64,000 nucleotides of DNA from Melanocharis versteri (lineage: Eukaryota; Chordata; Aves; Passeriformes; Melanocharitidae): positions 751,592 through 815,591 of the forward strand of contig VZTG01006781.1 of NCBI GenBank assembly GCA_013397845.1, read 5' to 3'. The notes below the pieces were generated by a model that was not told the origin of the DNA, ran no database searches, and was given only the letters and a program-made list of their open reading frames with translations. Position numbers and translations under genes: made by a program. This document shows, piece after piece, positions 14,063 through 26,050 of this stretch; within the stretch, counting starts at the first letter, position 1, and each line of letters begins with the position of its first letter.

Positions 14063-17000
14063 ACTGTGTAAACAACCACTCTGTTTCCACTGTAATCCTC
14101 CGTGCTATTTTTTTGGATTCCCAACAAACATTTTAGTGGTACTTACTGCCAAGGAGCATCCTCTCACTGCCGTGATTCAAGGTCCTCAATAACTACTTCT
14201 CTGTTGTGAAATGTAATGTGAAGGACAAACACTACCAGCCCACAGCATAACAAGTTCTAATAAATTGCTTAATTAATGCGTTCAACACAAATGACAAATT
14301 ATGTTACATCCTCTACTTCCACGTCTTTAATTATCCTGTCTTTCAAAACATTTTAAGAAGTCTTACATCACACAATCAGTCTTAAAAGCCAAAGATTTAT
14401 GGCTGTGGGCTGATTTCATCACTTTATTTCCTTCTTTTTTACACGTTTCAGCTCATACAGCTTTTTGCCTAGATTTAAGACCTAAGATGTATGTAAATCT
14501 ATTCCTAAACACAGAATACAAGGTAAATAAGAAGTGCTATGTGGAGGGAAAAAAACAACTCTGATTTAGTCTACAGAAAGATGACCTCCCAGTAATGTTA
14601 ATGTTCAGGATAAAATAATCAAATCTTAAAAGAGTCCAATGAAAATATTTACTCAGTGACAAGCAGATGCCAGAAAAGAAAGGACTAGACAAAATGCAGG
14701 CAAAACAGCATTAGTGATGTTCTTGTAACCTCCAGGGAAGGGAAGAAGATTCAGGAAAGGTACAATTTGATAACATCTTTTGTTCTTTTATATTCTATAT
14801 AACGTATATTAACTGTGAATTAAAAAAACAGGTGTGGCAAATGAAGTTTTTGTAACATTTAGAAAGGAATAATTGTTCGGGGGTTTATTTTTAGAAGTCA
14901 AATTTACTGTCACATATCTGGCACATTTGACAAATCCAGAAGTGCATGGTACATAAGAAAAATTCTTTTTTATGTCCTTGTTTGTATGATAGACTCATTA
15001 ACCTGACAGGTTACTGGGCTGGGGAGGAAAACAGGTAAAAACATATGTGTACATGAGAGGGAGTTTATTAGTCCATGTAAACGATGGATCCTCCATCTGA
15101 CATGCAAGTTCACACATTTTCACCATGTACTCCCACTTCAGCCTGCACTGAATTTATGCAGTTCTGGCATGGATTTCCAGTACAGTTTTAGGTCACACAC
15201 TGGCAGAGAACAAAAAATTCACCATAGAAAATTCACAGCTGCTTCAAGAGACACACTGAAATGTGCAACTTGAATTTTCCCTCATATGCACAGGCATCAA
15301 ATGTACTGAAAAGAGAGGTTAAGGTCCACATTTAAAATGTGACTCGGAGGACTGGAGATGGTCTTAGTCTGATATTACACACTACAACTGAAAGAATAAT
15401 TATAGACTAGAAAGGGGCTTAAGAATACAGTTGGATATTACAGGTCTGTTTGAGATAAGGAGCATAAAGCAGCCAGGATTAAATGTCAGTCTTAACAGTG
15501 ATTTCCCTACGTCTGTGACTGCTCTGATAGGTGGTGGGGCTTTAGTAGCTCTCCTTAATGTTAATCACAAGAGCTTAGGCAGCAGAGACTGCTACAAAGT
15601 ACAAAACCCTCACCTAAACCTTACAAACCTCATGAGCTGTCTTATAATTTTATGTATATTAGCTCTGACAGACTTTTCCCATGGAAATCTTCAGCATATT
15701 CCCACAGATTACTCACAGACTGAAGGACCACACTACAAAACACGTAAAAGCACTTAAAGAAATTCCAGTTACACTGGCTTCTGAAATGCTTTCAATTAGC
15801 TTTTGTGTGATCTTGTCCCTCTGACAAGCTCTGTAACATTCAAATTGTTGTCTTAACGCATGTATACATTCAGAATAAGTGCATAATTTGGTGCTCAGCC
15901 AGTTGTGGCTAATGTATTAAGCAATAATAGTAATCTCAAAAATATTATTTTCTTTGGTATCACACTTCGAATAATGGATGAAAACTGGCCTTAAGCCTTA
16001 GCCCTCCAAACAATGCAAGTTACGTGGTGTAACATCACACAGACTGTACAATTATTTACAAAGTCTCAAGAAACTTCTCTGAAAACCATTCTTTCACTTC
16101 ACACAGTTGGCCATAATTAATTCTTGGTAGATTTTTTAATCAAATTGTGTAAAAGATCAAGCTACTTCCTCATGTAGAGCTACAATTCTTGAAAATTTCT
16201 TTTTTGGGAGTAGGGTAAGTAGGCAAATGTATCAGTTTCAGCTGGAGATGATACATATTTTCACAGCATGAATATATGAAATTATTAACCTTTTCCATCA
16301 GTATTCTGCTCATACTCTTTTTTTCCCTATATAGTTTTCAATAAATTTTAACATCATGTTTTATACATCTCACTCATCAGACTCCATAGGGCCCAAAGCC
16401 TTTCTTTGTTCCTCGAATGTTTCTCCTTAGTTATGTATTTCATTGTTTTCCTAGGCCTGCTTTCTGCAGCTACACTGGAAAACCTAGTTTAAAGGTGGTA
16501 AGAATTTGTGGAAACTCTCCTTCCCACTCCCCAAATGATACATCTAAATTTCACTTGGGAATTTTCATTTTCTCAGGTATTTAGAATCTTCATCCTTGTT
16601 TTGGCAAAGCCTAGGGCAGCACATGTCTTCTGGTATACATCATAAATGGAAAGCTACGTAAAACACCACATTTCATTGCATTTAAGCCATCTGTCCCATT
16701 TAACAGCTATTGATATTTAACCCAAGACTGATGGGAATGAACTAACTGAATGTTGAGCACCCTTGACATTTTAAGAAAATGTAAACCAAGGGTAAAATGA
16801 GGACAGCTCTTCCTGGCCACCCAAACAGTACATTTTCCTCGAGAGGGTCCCTGTGAAGGGTAGCGCATTATTAGTTCAGCCTGCCCTGCTCACAGAGTCC
16901 TTGAACACCCTGTCAAAAATGGGCAACGCTGGGCAACCAACATCAGGAGCACCTTGAGTGCTTCCTTAGATGCTCACCATGCCCCTAAGAACTGAAATTG

Positions 17001-17844
17001 CATCCCCTCTACCTGACACTCTGCTCTTGGTTTACTTATGGGGGCTAGTTTTAGAATTCATGTGTTTTTTACATTCTCAGTTCTCTCTCTGAACATCTTT
17101 TTTTTGTTTTATCCATGGTACCCAGTTGTCGGCTTTCAACATCACAACAAACATTTTCTTTCTCAGCTTAAAAGGTTCCCACGCTGATTTTCAGGTTAAG
17201 CAATACTAAGGGGAAAAAAAAAACAAACCAAAAAACCCAAACCCAAATAACTTGCTGAAGTAATACCAGGACTGCCTGGTAAAATTCAAGCTGACTAGAA
17301 TTCAAGTGCGAAAAAACCCAATCCACATAAAACATGTTATTTGTAAGACTTTTTCTTAATGTTTACATATTATGCAAGCATAACTAGCAAAGTACCAGTG
17401 CTACTGCTTTTTAAAAGTAGCAGGAAAGAGTAGCAATGCCTGCGTACTCCCACCTCCTTCACCCTAAGAGGCAAAAGAAAGTGAACAACAAGTGATCCAT
17501 ATTCCCTGGTTGTACAAAACAGGCACTACTCCTGTACTTACTGAGGATTCCCAGATTCAGGATATGTTGATGGAACAATTGAATTGTTTGGTTTGTGGGA
17601 TTTTTAGGAAGGAATCTTTCTATCACAAATCTGTAAAGTGCATGTGTACAGCAGACAATCATTTCACTGCAGAAAAAGTACAAGGCTACTTTGGAACGTG
17701 GACTGGAAAGACTACATGAAAAAAGCCATATTGCACAAATTCATCCGTCTCACGGCATGATCCCATACATTCAATATGAGAAAATGAACAAATTATTTAA
17801 CATTTGCATACAAATTACTTATTTTGGGGGGTTAAGGCATGGCT

Positions 17845-17990
17845 CCCTGTGTGATCTTGGGCCAGTTCTGAATCTCTCTAAATCTCTGGTTCCTTATTTG
17901 CAAAGCAGATTAATATTAGTTATGCAGGATGGGGTGAGGCTTAATTAACTCAAGCTTGTAAAGGGCTTTCTGATCTTCAGATACTATGGA
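17845..17990 (+). mobile_element. MIR-like SINE remnant
   Basis: The central part resembles the MIR core: a CTGTGTGATCTTGGGCCAG segment followed by CTCT-rich and 'TCTGGTTCCTTATTTGCAAA' segments, then AAGGGCTTTCTGATCTTCAG, matching the consensus order of CTGTGTGACCTTGGGCAAG, CAGTTTCCTCATCTGTAAA and AAAGCGCTTTGAGATC. The copy is heavily diverged, as expected for an element predating bird radiation. The assignment is from memory of the consensus. Confidence 0.6.
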
Positions 17991-18174
17991 GAAGAAGGAC
18001 TAGAAAAATCTATTTAAGAAGCAAAGAAGCACGTAAACCCATGGCCACACAACAAACATTTGGCATATCAACTTCATACAGAAAATTTGTACTAACATTT
18101 CTTTGTAGTAGCAACAAAAATTACATTAGCAGAAAGAAAAAAATATGTATATTAAAAATAATTAATTCACTTAC

Positions 18175-18268
18175 TTCTTCCTAATTTCCAGATCTGAGAC
18201 TGGAACACATCTCAGGCCAGCTCCCAATACCATGAGGGATGATGTTAGTAAGACTGTTACCCTCAGAC
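18175..18268 (-). CDS. SLC49A4: SLC49A4 (DIRC2) exon 2
   Basis: This 94-bp exon encodes the segment reading GLRVTVLLTSSLMVLGAGLR followed by CVPVSDLEIRKK, aligning without gaps to the human stretch from GLRITVLL to the RR before LIHGG. It contains one transmembrane helix and the following loop of the N-terminal half of the transporter. On the minus strand the acceptor is CATCTTAG (18269-18276) and the donor is GTAAGT (18169-18174). It opens with two bases of a Gly codon started in exon 1 and ends with AA, which exon 3 completes to Lys. The phase match confirms both exons. Position is 12.7 kb upstream of exon 3 in the transcript direction. The ILKRR to EIRKK change keeps the basic character of the loop. 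Confidence 0.93.
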
Positions 18269-21200
18269 CTAAGATGAAAAAACAACAGTAATTTACAAGT
18301 TAAATCAGTAATGTTGTAAAAGAAACATTGCTTAAATATATATATTTTTACATACAGTCTCACAGAAATAAGACATATTTCTTTCAAATCATAAGCATTT
18401 TGGCGCTCATATAAATTCCAGACACATTATGAAATCCTGACTTATTTTCTACACTTACACTTCAGAATTACAAAGGCTTACTCCTGGCATAGTAACACAC
18501 AGGAGAGTATCCAAAATCTTCACAGACATTCTTGAAAGTGAAAAGTGGTAATAAAAGTATCATCAAAATGTACAGTATTCCCTTTAGATAGCTAACATTT
18601 GGGGAACATGCTCTATTGTGTTATCTGAAATCTAGGCAAACGCAAAGAAAAATCTGGACTTGTTCATTCTTCTCCAGCCACTTAGTGAGCACAGACACAG
18701 CACTGTTACTGTTTTCTCTGATAATGCAGATATGCATTTCATCCCAAAGAAACAATCATTTATTCAGGGGGGAAAAAGTGTGAGTATTTTTTTGCAGTCC
18801 TTGCAATTAGGGCACATTTTTGCTGCTCTCAGCTCAAATTGTCAGAGGTTGTAAATATCATACATTAGAAAAAAGCCACAATTGAACGATTCCTTGAATA
18901 TGTTTTTTCCTCATGCGACTTTCAACTGAGCAGCGCTTAGATTAGAAACAACCTTATCTTTGTGCTGCAATTCCTTTTGCCAGCAGTTTGTTTGCTGCTG
19001 CTAAGGTGTTTCCATCAGCAGCAGAGAACGGTGACAGCTGAGGGGCTTAAGCTCCAGAATCTTGCAAAAACACCAAAAGCATAAACACTCACAATTAAAA
19101 ACCACAGAGAGAGTCTGCACCTGTGAAGTTGTAAATTTTGAAACAATTTCACAGCAACAAACAGAAAATAAAGGGCTTCCATATTCTTAGTAGAATATAA
19201 CAAAAATTATTAATGATGACAAACACGTAATATCTCTCAAATTCAGATAAAACTAGTAATTACCCAAAATACAGATGGTAAAAGAACCTGTCCTATGGTA
19301 AGTCACCTATCAAACAAATGACTTTGATTCTTTCTAAAACTGCCCATTTTCAGTGGAGTGCTCCCTCTGTTAGTCACTCCTGTAATCAGTACAATTCAAC
19401 CAATAGTTGCATTAAATATTTTGTCTCCATGTATATTACTAAAATGTAATTTTACTGGGTGAGACATAATTTTGCTCATATTGTGACAGCTCTTAGTGAA
19501 CTTCACTCACAGGTATGCAACTCCTGGTGCTGGGACACTGCACAAACCAAACCAAAGACAAGTTTCTCTTTTAATCAGCATAGCCCGAGACAACCCAAAC
19601 GAAAATAAGCCAGTAAGTTAAGTTACAGGTTTTCTGAAATGGAAGTATGACTTCCTTTGGTAAGGCTCAGTCATTACGACAAGGAATGCCAGCTGCAGTG
19701 ATGTGACTCTGAAGGACACTTCACATCCCTAATGCCCTGGAGAAGTATCATCAGCCAAAAATATTTCTTTCCTGGTAGGATTTCCCAATGCCTCCTCTGA
19801 CTTAGCTGCTTGATTCTGTGCTCAACCAGCAAACGCTGATGTTAAACTAGTTTTTCAAGTGTGTTCAGAGAGCCCTAAATAAATGCCCATTTAATATGGC
19901 TGTTCAAAACCTTCATGTTCCTATGTTTGCTGGGCCACCATGAGTCTTCATGCCACACTTAACTCCACGTTACCATACTGCCTGTGCTGTGGGGGCAATT
20001 ACTTGTATCTGCATTGCATACATGATGCCTCTGCCTTTTCTTCTTGGAAATTAATCTTTGTGAGCACTGCTTTTGTGTATAATGAAAATCTGTATGCAGT
20101 AAGGATTGGAATTTTATCAATGAAAAATTGAAATATAAATCTTTTATCTGAAAACCAAGGAAGTTTTAAATTAAATCTGCATAAAAATTTCCTTAAAAAA
20201 ACTCCCAACATGCCATTTGGTGAAAAATTAATTAGATGCTGAAGTTTGCCTCCAGCCCTAAATTTAGGCTTATCTTTATTGTCAACCTCATATGTAAGGT
20301 AATTTTAAAGTAAAATTATCTGTTCAAGCCTCCCAATCATGTATGCCTGATCTCTCCATTCTTTGAAGTCCTAATCTTGAATATTATTTACTGTAAGGTA
20401 TCCCTTTTAAATGTTTTGATTGCACAGATTATTCTTTGTCCTTTTTTTCTGTTTCCACCTTAACATGTAAACACATCCCTGAAAATTCCTTTGGTTAATG
20501 CTGCATGTTGAAAATGATGACACCAAAGTGAACAAAAGACTGTCAGACAAGGAGCATATTAGACATTTTCTTTGCTGATTACACTATACAGTTTTACCCT
20601 CTAAGCACCTCACCCTGTTATTTTGCTTTACATTTTAACTCTTTTTCATCTTTGTTAGAAACCGCTCCTTTTATTTACTTCAGTATTTTTGTTTTGAACA
20701 CTGCAGTTGTCCTTACACTGAATTTGACATCTTGTATTACTCTAAAAGGTGCACCCCAGAGTGCTTAAGATAGCAACCATGCATCATGGGGACTATAAAC
20801 CAAAGTAACCAACCAAGCTTGAAAAACAGCCTGTGAACCTTGCAGAAAATTATGTCTCTACTTTAGAAGATCTAAGTAATTCACTCAACCAAGAGATTTT
20901 GTGTAGATGTAATTAACTTCATTAATTCTACCCTGTAAATGCACGCAGTAATTGGAGGGAGGGAAGAGAGTACAGCTTCTTAAAATCCATTATTCAGTTT
21001 CTATCCCTTTCTATCCGAGGTTTCTGACATATGGCTGGAAGGGGAAGAAATTCCTTTAAACAAGATTTTCTGCTCATGGGTGAAGTTTTGTGTTCTTTAC
21101 ACCTTGTCTCCTCAGCTGCTCGTTCCCATCCTGCTCTTGCAGGAGGTTTCTGGGCCCCACAGGTCTTGAGCAAACTGCGGCCTCGTTCAGAACAGCCAAA

Positions 21201-23355
21201 CCTCATTGACAGCAACAGAAAAGTCCAAGCAAGCAGCAGAAATTGAGTCGGTAATAAAAAGACATATTAATTATCATTTATGAGTGCAACAGTCAATATT
21301 GTTCAACTGTTTAACCCTCCTGTGGCTCATAACACCATCTGCTTTACGACTCCAGCAGTCAATGCTGCATTTGCTGTTTCGTATTTCTTTTTAAAACTAC
21401 TGTCTCCAAACTCTGGCCGCTATTACAGATTTAACAAACTCTCAAGGCACAATCCCCCATCACCCACAGCCCAACACAGAGCACAAGCAGAACCCCACCA
21501 TGCTGGAATGTGCCAGTGGCATCCAGCTGCTCTTCAGCTCCCTCACAGCAACATCAAGCAAGAGCATCCAGGACGTGGGTGCTGATCCCCCACAACTCCC
21601 CCAGCATGCCTTACTTGCAAGATGCTTTTCAAAATATATGAAAAGAAAATGCATTCCCCCACCCCCCACATTACTGACTTGTAACCCAATGAGAGAATTA
21701 TTATGCCCAGTTTAATAAGAAACTTAACAAAAGATGCTGTTGTCCTCATTCCAACTATTTATACATTAGAGTTTGTCATTCACGAGGAGAATGTGATTAA
21801 CTCGTTTCTGTGCATCCCCCACCTGAGCCCAGCACAGCAGCTCCCTCGGTTCCCCACTATTGCTACAGAGCACTGCAAACAGCCCCTTCTAGCTCAGAGC
21901 ATCACACACATGGCTGACATGGTTTGAGTTTGGTTTGCCCCCTACAATGAAGCATTCATCCTAGGGGAAATCCCAGCTGGATGGGCAGAACAGACAAGTT
22001 TTCACCTTTCTCCTTTTTTTAATGGAAGTTTGGCCAGGGGACAGGCTGCTTCGGCACGGCAGCAGTGATTTCCCTCACACTGCTCACACGCCCTGCTCTT
22101 AGATGCAGTAAAATTTGAGGGATTTCCTAACTTCCCCTGCAGATACTAAAATCAGTTCTCACAAATATTAAGTACAACAAGGCTCTGAGTAGAAACAAGT
22201 GACATCAGCCTGCTGCACTTTTTCACAGTTTTTAAAGACCAGGCTGAAAGCGCGAATGGTCCCTTCTAACACTGAACTGAGAGCATTCGCTTAACTTCCC
22301 TATCATTTTGACTAAAACATACCTAGCTAAGAGAAAACAGAATGTAAAACTCTTTCTTGGTCCACACACACCAGGAAATTAAAAACTCACCAACTGCAAC
22401 CACTGTTTCAACAATTCACTGTTAAATTGTGCTTTTCCTCCCAATTTAAAGCAAATTCAAAGAAGTTCTTGTTTTGCCTTTTTTGACAAAACAAACCACA
22501 GTTCCTGCATGTTTCCTTCTGTGAAATTAACCTATAAAAGAGGACTTTTACATTCAGGTTCAGTAAGCAAAGTATTGAGCTCCAAGTCTTCCACAATTTT
22601 TCTTTGGACATAGAATTGTTTTTATGTCTTGTTTAAATGCCCTCCTTATTGCTCAGACATTCTTTTTAAATGGGTTTCTTTGCTGGATACCAATTCTCTG
22701 TTTCATATGATGGGTCTGCTTTTCTCCCTTCTTAACACATGCCTATACATTTAACTATAATTTTAAAAAGGCTTAATTAAACAGCTCCCTTTATCGGGGA
22801 ATCCTGAAAGCACTGCACACACTCACTATCCTCCAGAAATCTTCAGATTTTGAATGTAATTCTAGCAAAATTGTAATAGCTAACATTTACTCTCATAACA
22901 TCAATTATCTTTGCCACGACTAAAATACCAAAAAAAATTGGCTTTCTACTAAACACAGTGAATAAAACTTCCATTGTTCCTGCTCTTTGCCAAATTGACT
23001 ACAGTCATTAAGGAGGATAAGTGGCAATCCTCTTTCAGAAGAGGCATCCTTGCATCAAGCAATACAATTTTCAAATGAAAAGAACCTTTTAATTGATGTA
23101 AAAATACTTCATAGCTGAGATGTGGTCCCAGTCTTTCTGCTAACACATGGAACAAACTTGAAAAGTCAGTATATTGGGCCTGGCTCAGATTCCACAAAGG
23201 CACTTGATTGCAGAGCGGCATAAATTGTGTTTTGAAACTCAATGGAAAATAAATACATTCTCAAGAATAGCATCAATAAAAACTGGGAACCAAATACAAA
23301 CACTGCATGCAAGAGTGAACAACTACCAGGTCATATGTAACTAATCCAAAATTAC

Positions 23356-23528
23356 AAATTCACAGATAATTCTGAGGTAGAAGGGACCCACAAGGATTGA
23401 GTCCAACTCTTAAGTGAATGGCCCATACAGTGATTGAACCCACCACCATGGCCCATACAGGGACTGAACCCACAACCATGGTGTTATCAGCCCCATTAGC
23501 ACCACGCTCTAATCCTAGTTTGATGGCC
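23356..23528 (-). mobile_element. tRNA-Ile-derived SINE with CR1-type tail (TguaSINE1-like)
   Basis: Read on the minus strand, the element starts with GGCC and a diverged A-box region, then carries TAGAGCGTGGTGCTAAT, a direct match to tRNA-Ile(AAT) around the anticodon arm. A short insertion follows, then ATAACACCATGGTTGTGGG and a TPsiC arm ending GGGCCA. A CR1-like 3' section follows, containing TTGGACTCAATCCTTGTGGG and TCCCTTCTACCTCAGAAT. A tRNA-Ile head joined to a CR1 tail is the layout I recall for TguaSINE1 of songbirds, mobilised by CR1 machinery. The B-box segment is duplicated (23418-23447 and 23448-23477). It is not a functional tRNA gene, because the acceptor stem cannot pair. Confidence 0.78.
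23418..23477. repeat. 30-bp tandem duplication inside the SINE
   Basis: Two adjacent 30-bp units begin ATGGCCCATACAG at 23418 and 23448 and differ at three positions. Each contains a TPsiC/B-box-like sequence on the minus strand (GGTTCAATCAC and GGTTCAGTCCC). Confidence 0.9.
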
Positions 23529-25936
23529 AAGATATCATTGGTGTTATTAATTGCTGTTTCTACCATTTGGTGCTATTAAACACAACCTGGACCTCCCTTT
23601 CTCTCTGGGTACTTGATGCTGATGCTTCTGTTATTGCCCCATTTCAAAGCTCTGTTTTTAAAATAAGCTGAAGCCAAGTGCTTCCATTGATTTGCCTGGC
23701 TTTATGTGGCACTGCCAAGACAGCATCCCAATTTCAACTAGAAAGATTTAGGACCTGAGTACTTTTTTTTCTGATTGAAAATCAAGCCAACTCAATTTAA
23801 ACATTCTGCAAGACAGGTGACAGCATCCTTCTGGCATCAAAATGTAAGAACCAAGCTCTATCATACAGAACCTGTCTGAAATAAATTAAACCCAGAGCTA
23901 CATTTCAAGCCTCAGTCTTGTCTAGGGCACAAGATCTTTTCCTGTACTAACACACAACACAGACCAGTTCCACCTTTCAGTAGAGGGTCGCAGGGCAGAT
24001 TCCACCAGACCCTGCTCCAATTTCTGTCTGACAGAAACAGTTGGCGGATTGAGATGCCCAGATGAAATATGTACTAGAAACTTCTTGAAACGTAGATGCA
24101 GGAGACAATAATCTTCAGAGGGGCAATTTCTCTTTATAGTATCTTACAGCTGTTGCAACAGAATCTGTCAGCAATTGCTGCCCTGTTAACAGCAAGGCTA
24201 TCAGCAGGAGTTTGACATTTCTATATAAATGGATTTACTTGCAAAATTTAAATTTGAGGAAACAAACTCTGTACACAAACACAACAAGTTGAAGTAAAAT
24301 AGTTCCTGTGATTTGGACAAACTTTCTCATCAGGGACAGAAATTCAGTAGAGCCAATATCCCAGAAGTGTCACACCACTGATGGGGGGAACCCACAGGGA
24401 AGTCCCTGCCAAATCAGCAAGACAGACGGGTGCCAACAACCAGATCTGACCCAAAGATAAAGTCATCTCTGCTGCTCGCACTTGTTGGACACACAAAGCA
24501 AGGCTGTGTGCCCACTGAAAGCATGAGGGCCAAGACACACGCTTTCTTTTTCCCAGTGTACCTCTCAGATGAAGAACATGCACTCTGCATAAACACCATC
24601 ATGTGTATCCTTTTAAGGAGAGTATCCCTCCCAAATTCTGAGGTTAGTTAAGAATCCTGTAAAAAACCACAATATAGCTGAGAGACTCAAAGCACAAAAT
24701 TTAGCCAGTCAAGCGTTTCACAGAGAAGACACTCATCTTGAGGGAAATGACTGAACACATATAACCACTAAAACAGATATGGAAGCTGACAGAACATAAT
24801 TGTGAGAAACAAAACTAAATAGAATGCAATAGAGAGTTATTATGACAATCACACAACCACTCTGCAATTCCTGAGCTGCTGCATCTTTCTTTATGTGCAC
24901 CCTGACTGTAAGGAAAACAAGACACTTAAGTACACACTCTAATTGAACTGCTCACTTCTGGTTTGTATTCTAAATACTGTTCCTGTTTTTAAGTTATTTT
25001 TATTCTTCTCCATACACACCCCTCCCCAACATTCATCAAAGCATAAAAAAGTCCTTACTTTTCTGTTTACTCTAGATACAAGAACTTGACTGCTCCTGTT
25101 AGAAAGAACAAGCTAAAACAACCACGTCAAGAGGCTGCAGGGTGCTTTCCTCTCATTTGCATGGATGATGCCAAACCCATGTGAACAGTGGACCTATCCT
25201 GTTTTAACATTATCCCAGCATATTAGGCCAGCACATAATCAATCTCTAAAAATATGTCAAGGAAAGTATTGATTAATTCTCCCGCTCTCTACTCCTCTAC
25301 ATTTAGTTATTACTGACTTAATGACCCAAGTTCTTTACAGAATTGGCTCCACTACCACGGATTTAACTACGGTTGGTGACACACTACACCTGTAAATACA
25401 AAGCAAGTATTTCAGAGTTTGTGCAGCGATTTAAAAGTCTGGTACTGTAAATAAAATAGTCCTGTTTTTAAGAACTGAACAGGCTTAACCTAAGCTTTCG
25501 CATATACAAAAAGGTAGTTTACAATGAATCTTCCTTCCACACGGCAGTGAAGGATTTTGAAGCATCCTAACAGTTTAACATCAACAATGGGAAAAAATGG
25601 CAAAAGATGTAAATTAGAAATCTGCACTGCAGGTTTATACAAGCGCCGTAAATTCTCTTCAGCAATCCAGAGACTGACATTTTGCCTGAACAGATAAACA
25701 AAGAGCTGAGCTGAATGGTATTTGCCTGAAGATCAAAATGATGATTTTAGAATCAGTTTTAGATCCTTTACTAGAATATCTCCTACTCCTTAATAACATG
25801 TTTCTTGGCTTCAAAGGAGACCAATTATTTTAGCCAATTATTGTTATTATACATTTTACTGCAGAAAGCATCCATTTTATCTGCAACTAATCCAAGTGCA
25901 ATGAACCTCTCTTAATGCTCGCAAAGCATCTCTGCG

Positions 25937-26050
25937 AGGAGAGCACTGGCCTGGGGCAGCAGGACCTGCATCTCTCAACACGCCTTATGAAGTTGGGCAG
26001 GCCACTTCTCTTCTGCTTCCCCCTTCTCTCTTTCCCCTGCCCTCTAGATT
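25937..26050 (+). mobile_element. Possible MIR-like SINE fragment
   Basis: The stretch GAGAGCACTGGCCTGGGGCA, then AGGACCTGCATCT and AGTTGGGCAGGCCACTTCTC, follows the order of the MIR tRNA-like head and the start of its core. It is diverged and short, so the call is tentative. Confidence 0.45.

Larger units (their letters stand above)
5476..18174 (-). other. SLC49A4: SLC49A4 intron 2
   Basis: This 12.7-kb intron has a GTAAGT donor (minus strand, 18174 downward) and a CTTTCAG acceptor next to exon 3. It is AT-rich and holds a short CA repeat (9168-9189), a perfect 11-bp inverted repeat (14020-14062) and a MIR-like SINE remnant (17845-17990). The longest ATG-started open frame is 12677-13192 on the plus strand, and its product is unrecognised. 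I see no RNA gene or transposon coding region. Confidence 0.8.

Noticed and set aside
23448..23528. A genuine tRNA-Ile gene
   Set aside because: The anticodon and TPsiC parts match, but there is an insertion after the anticodon region, a degraded D-arm and an attached CR1 tail. It is a SINE.
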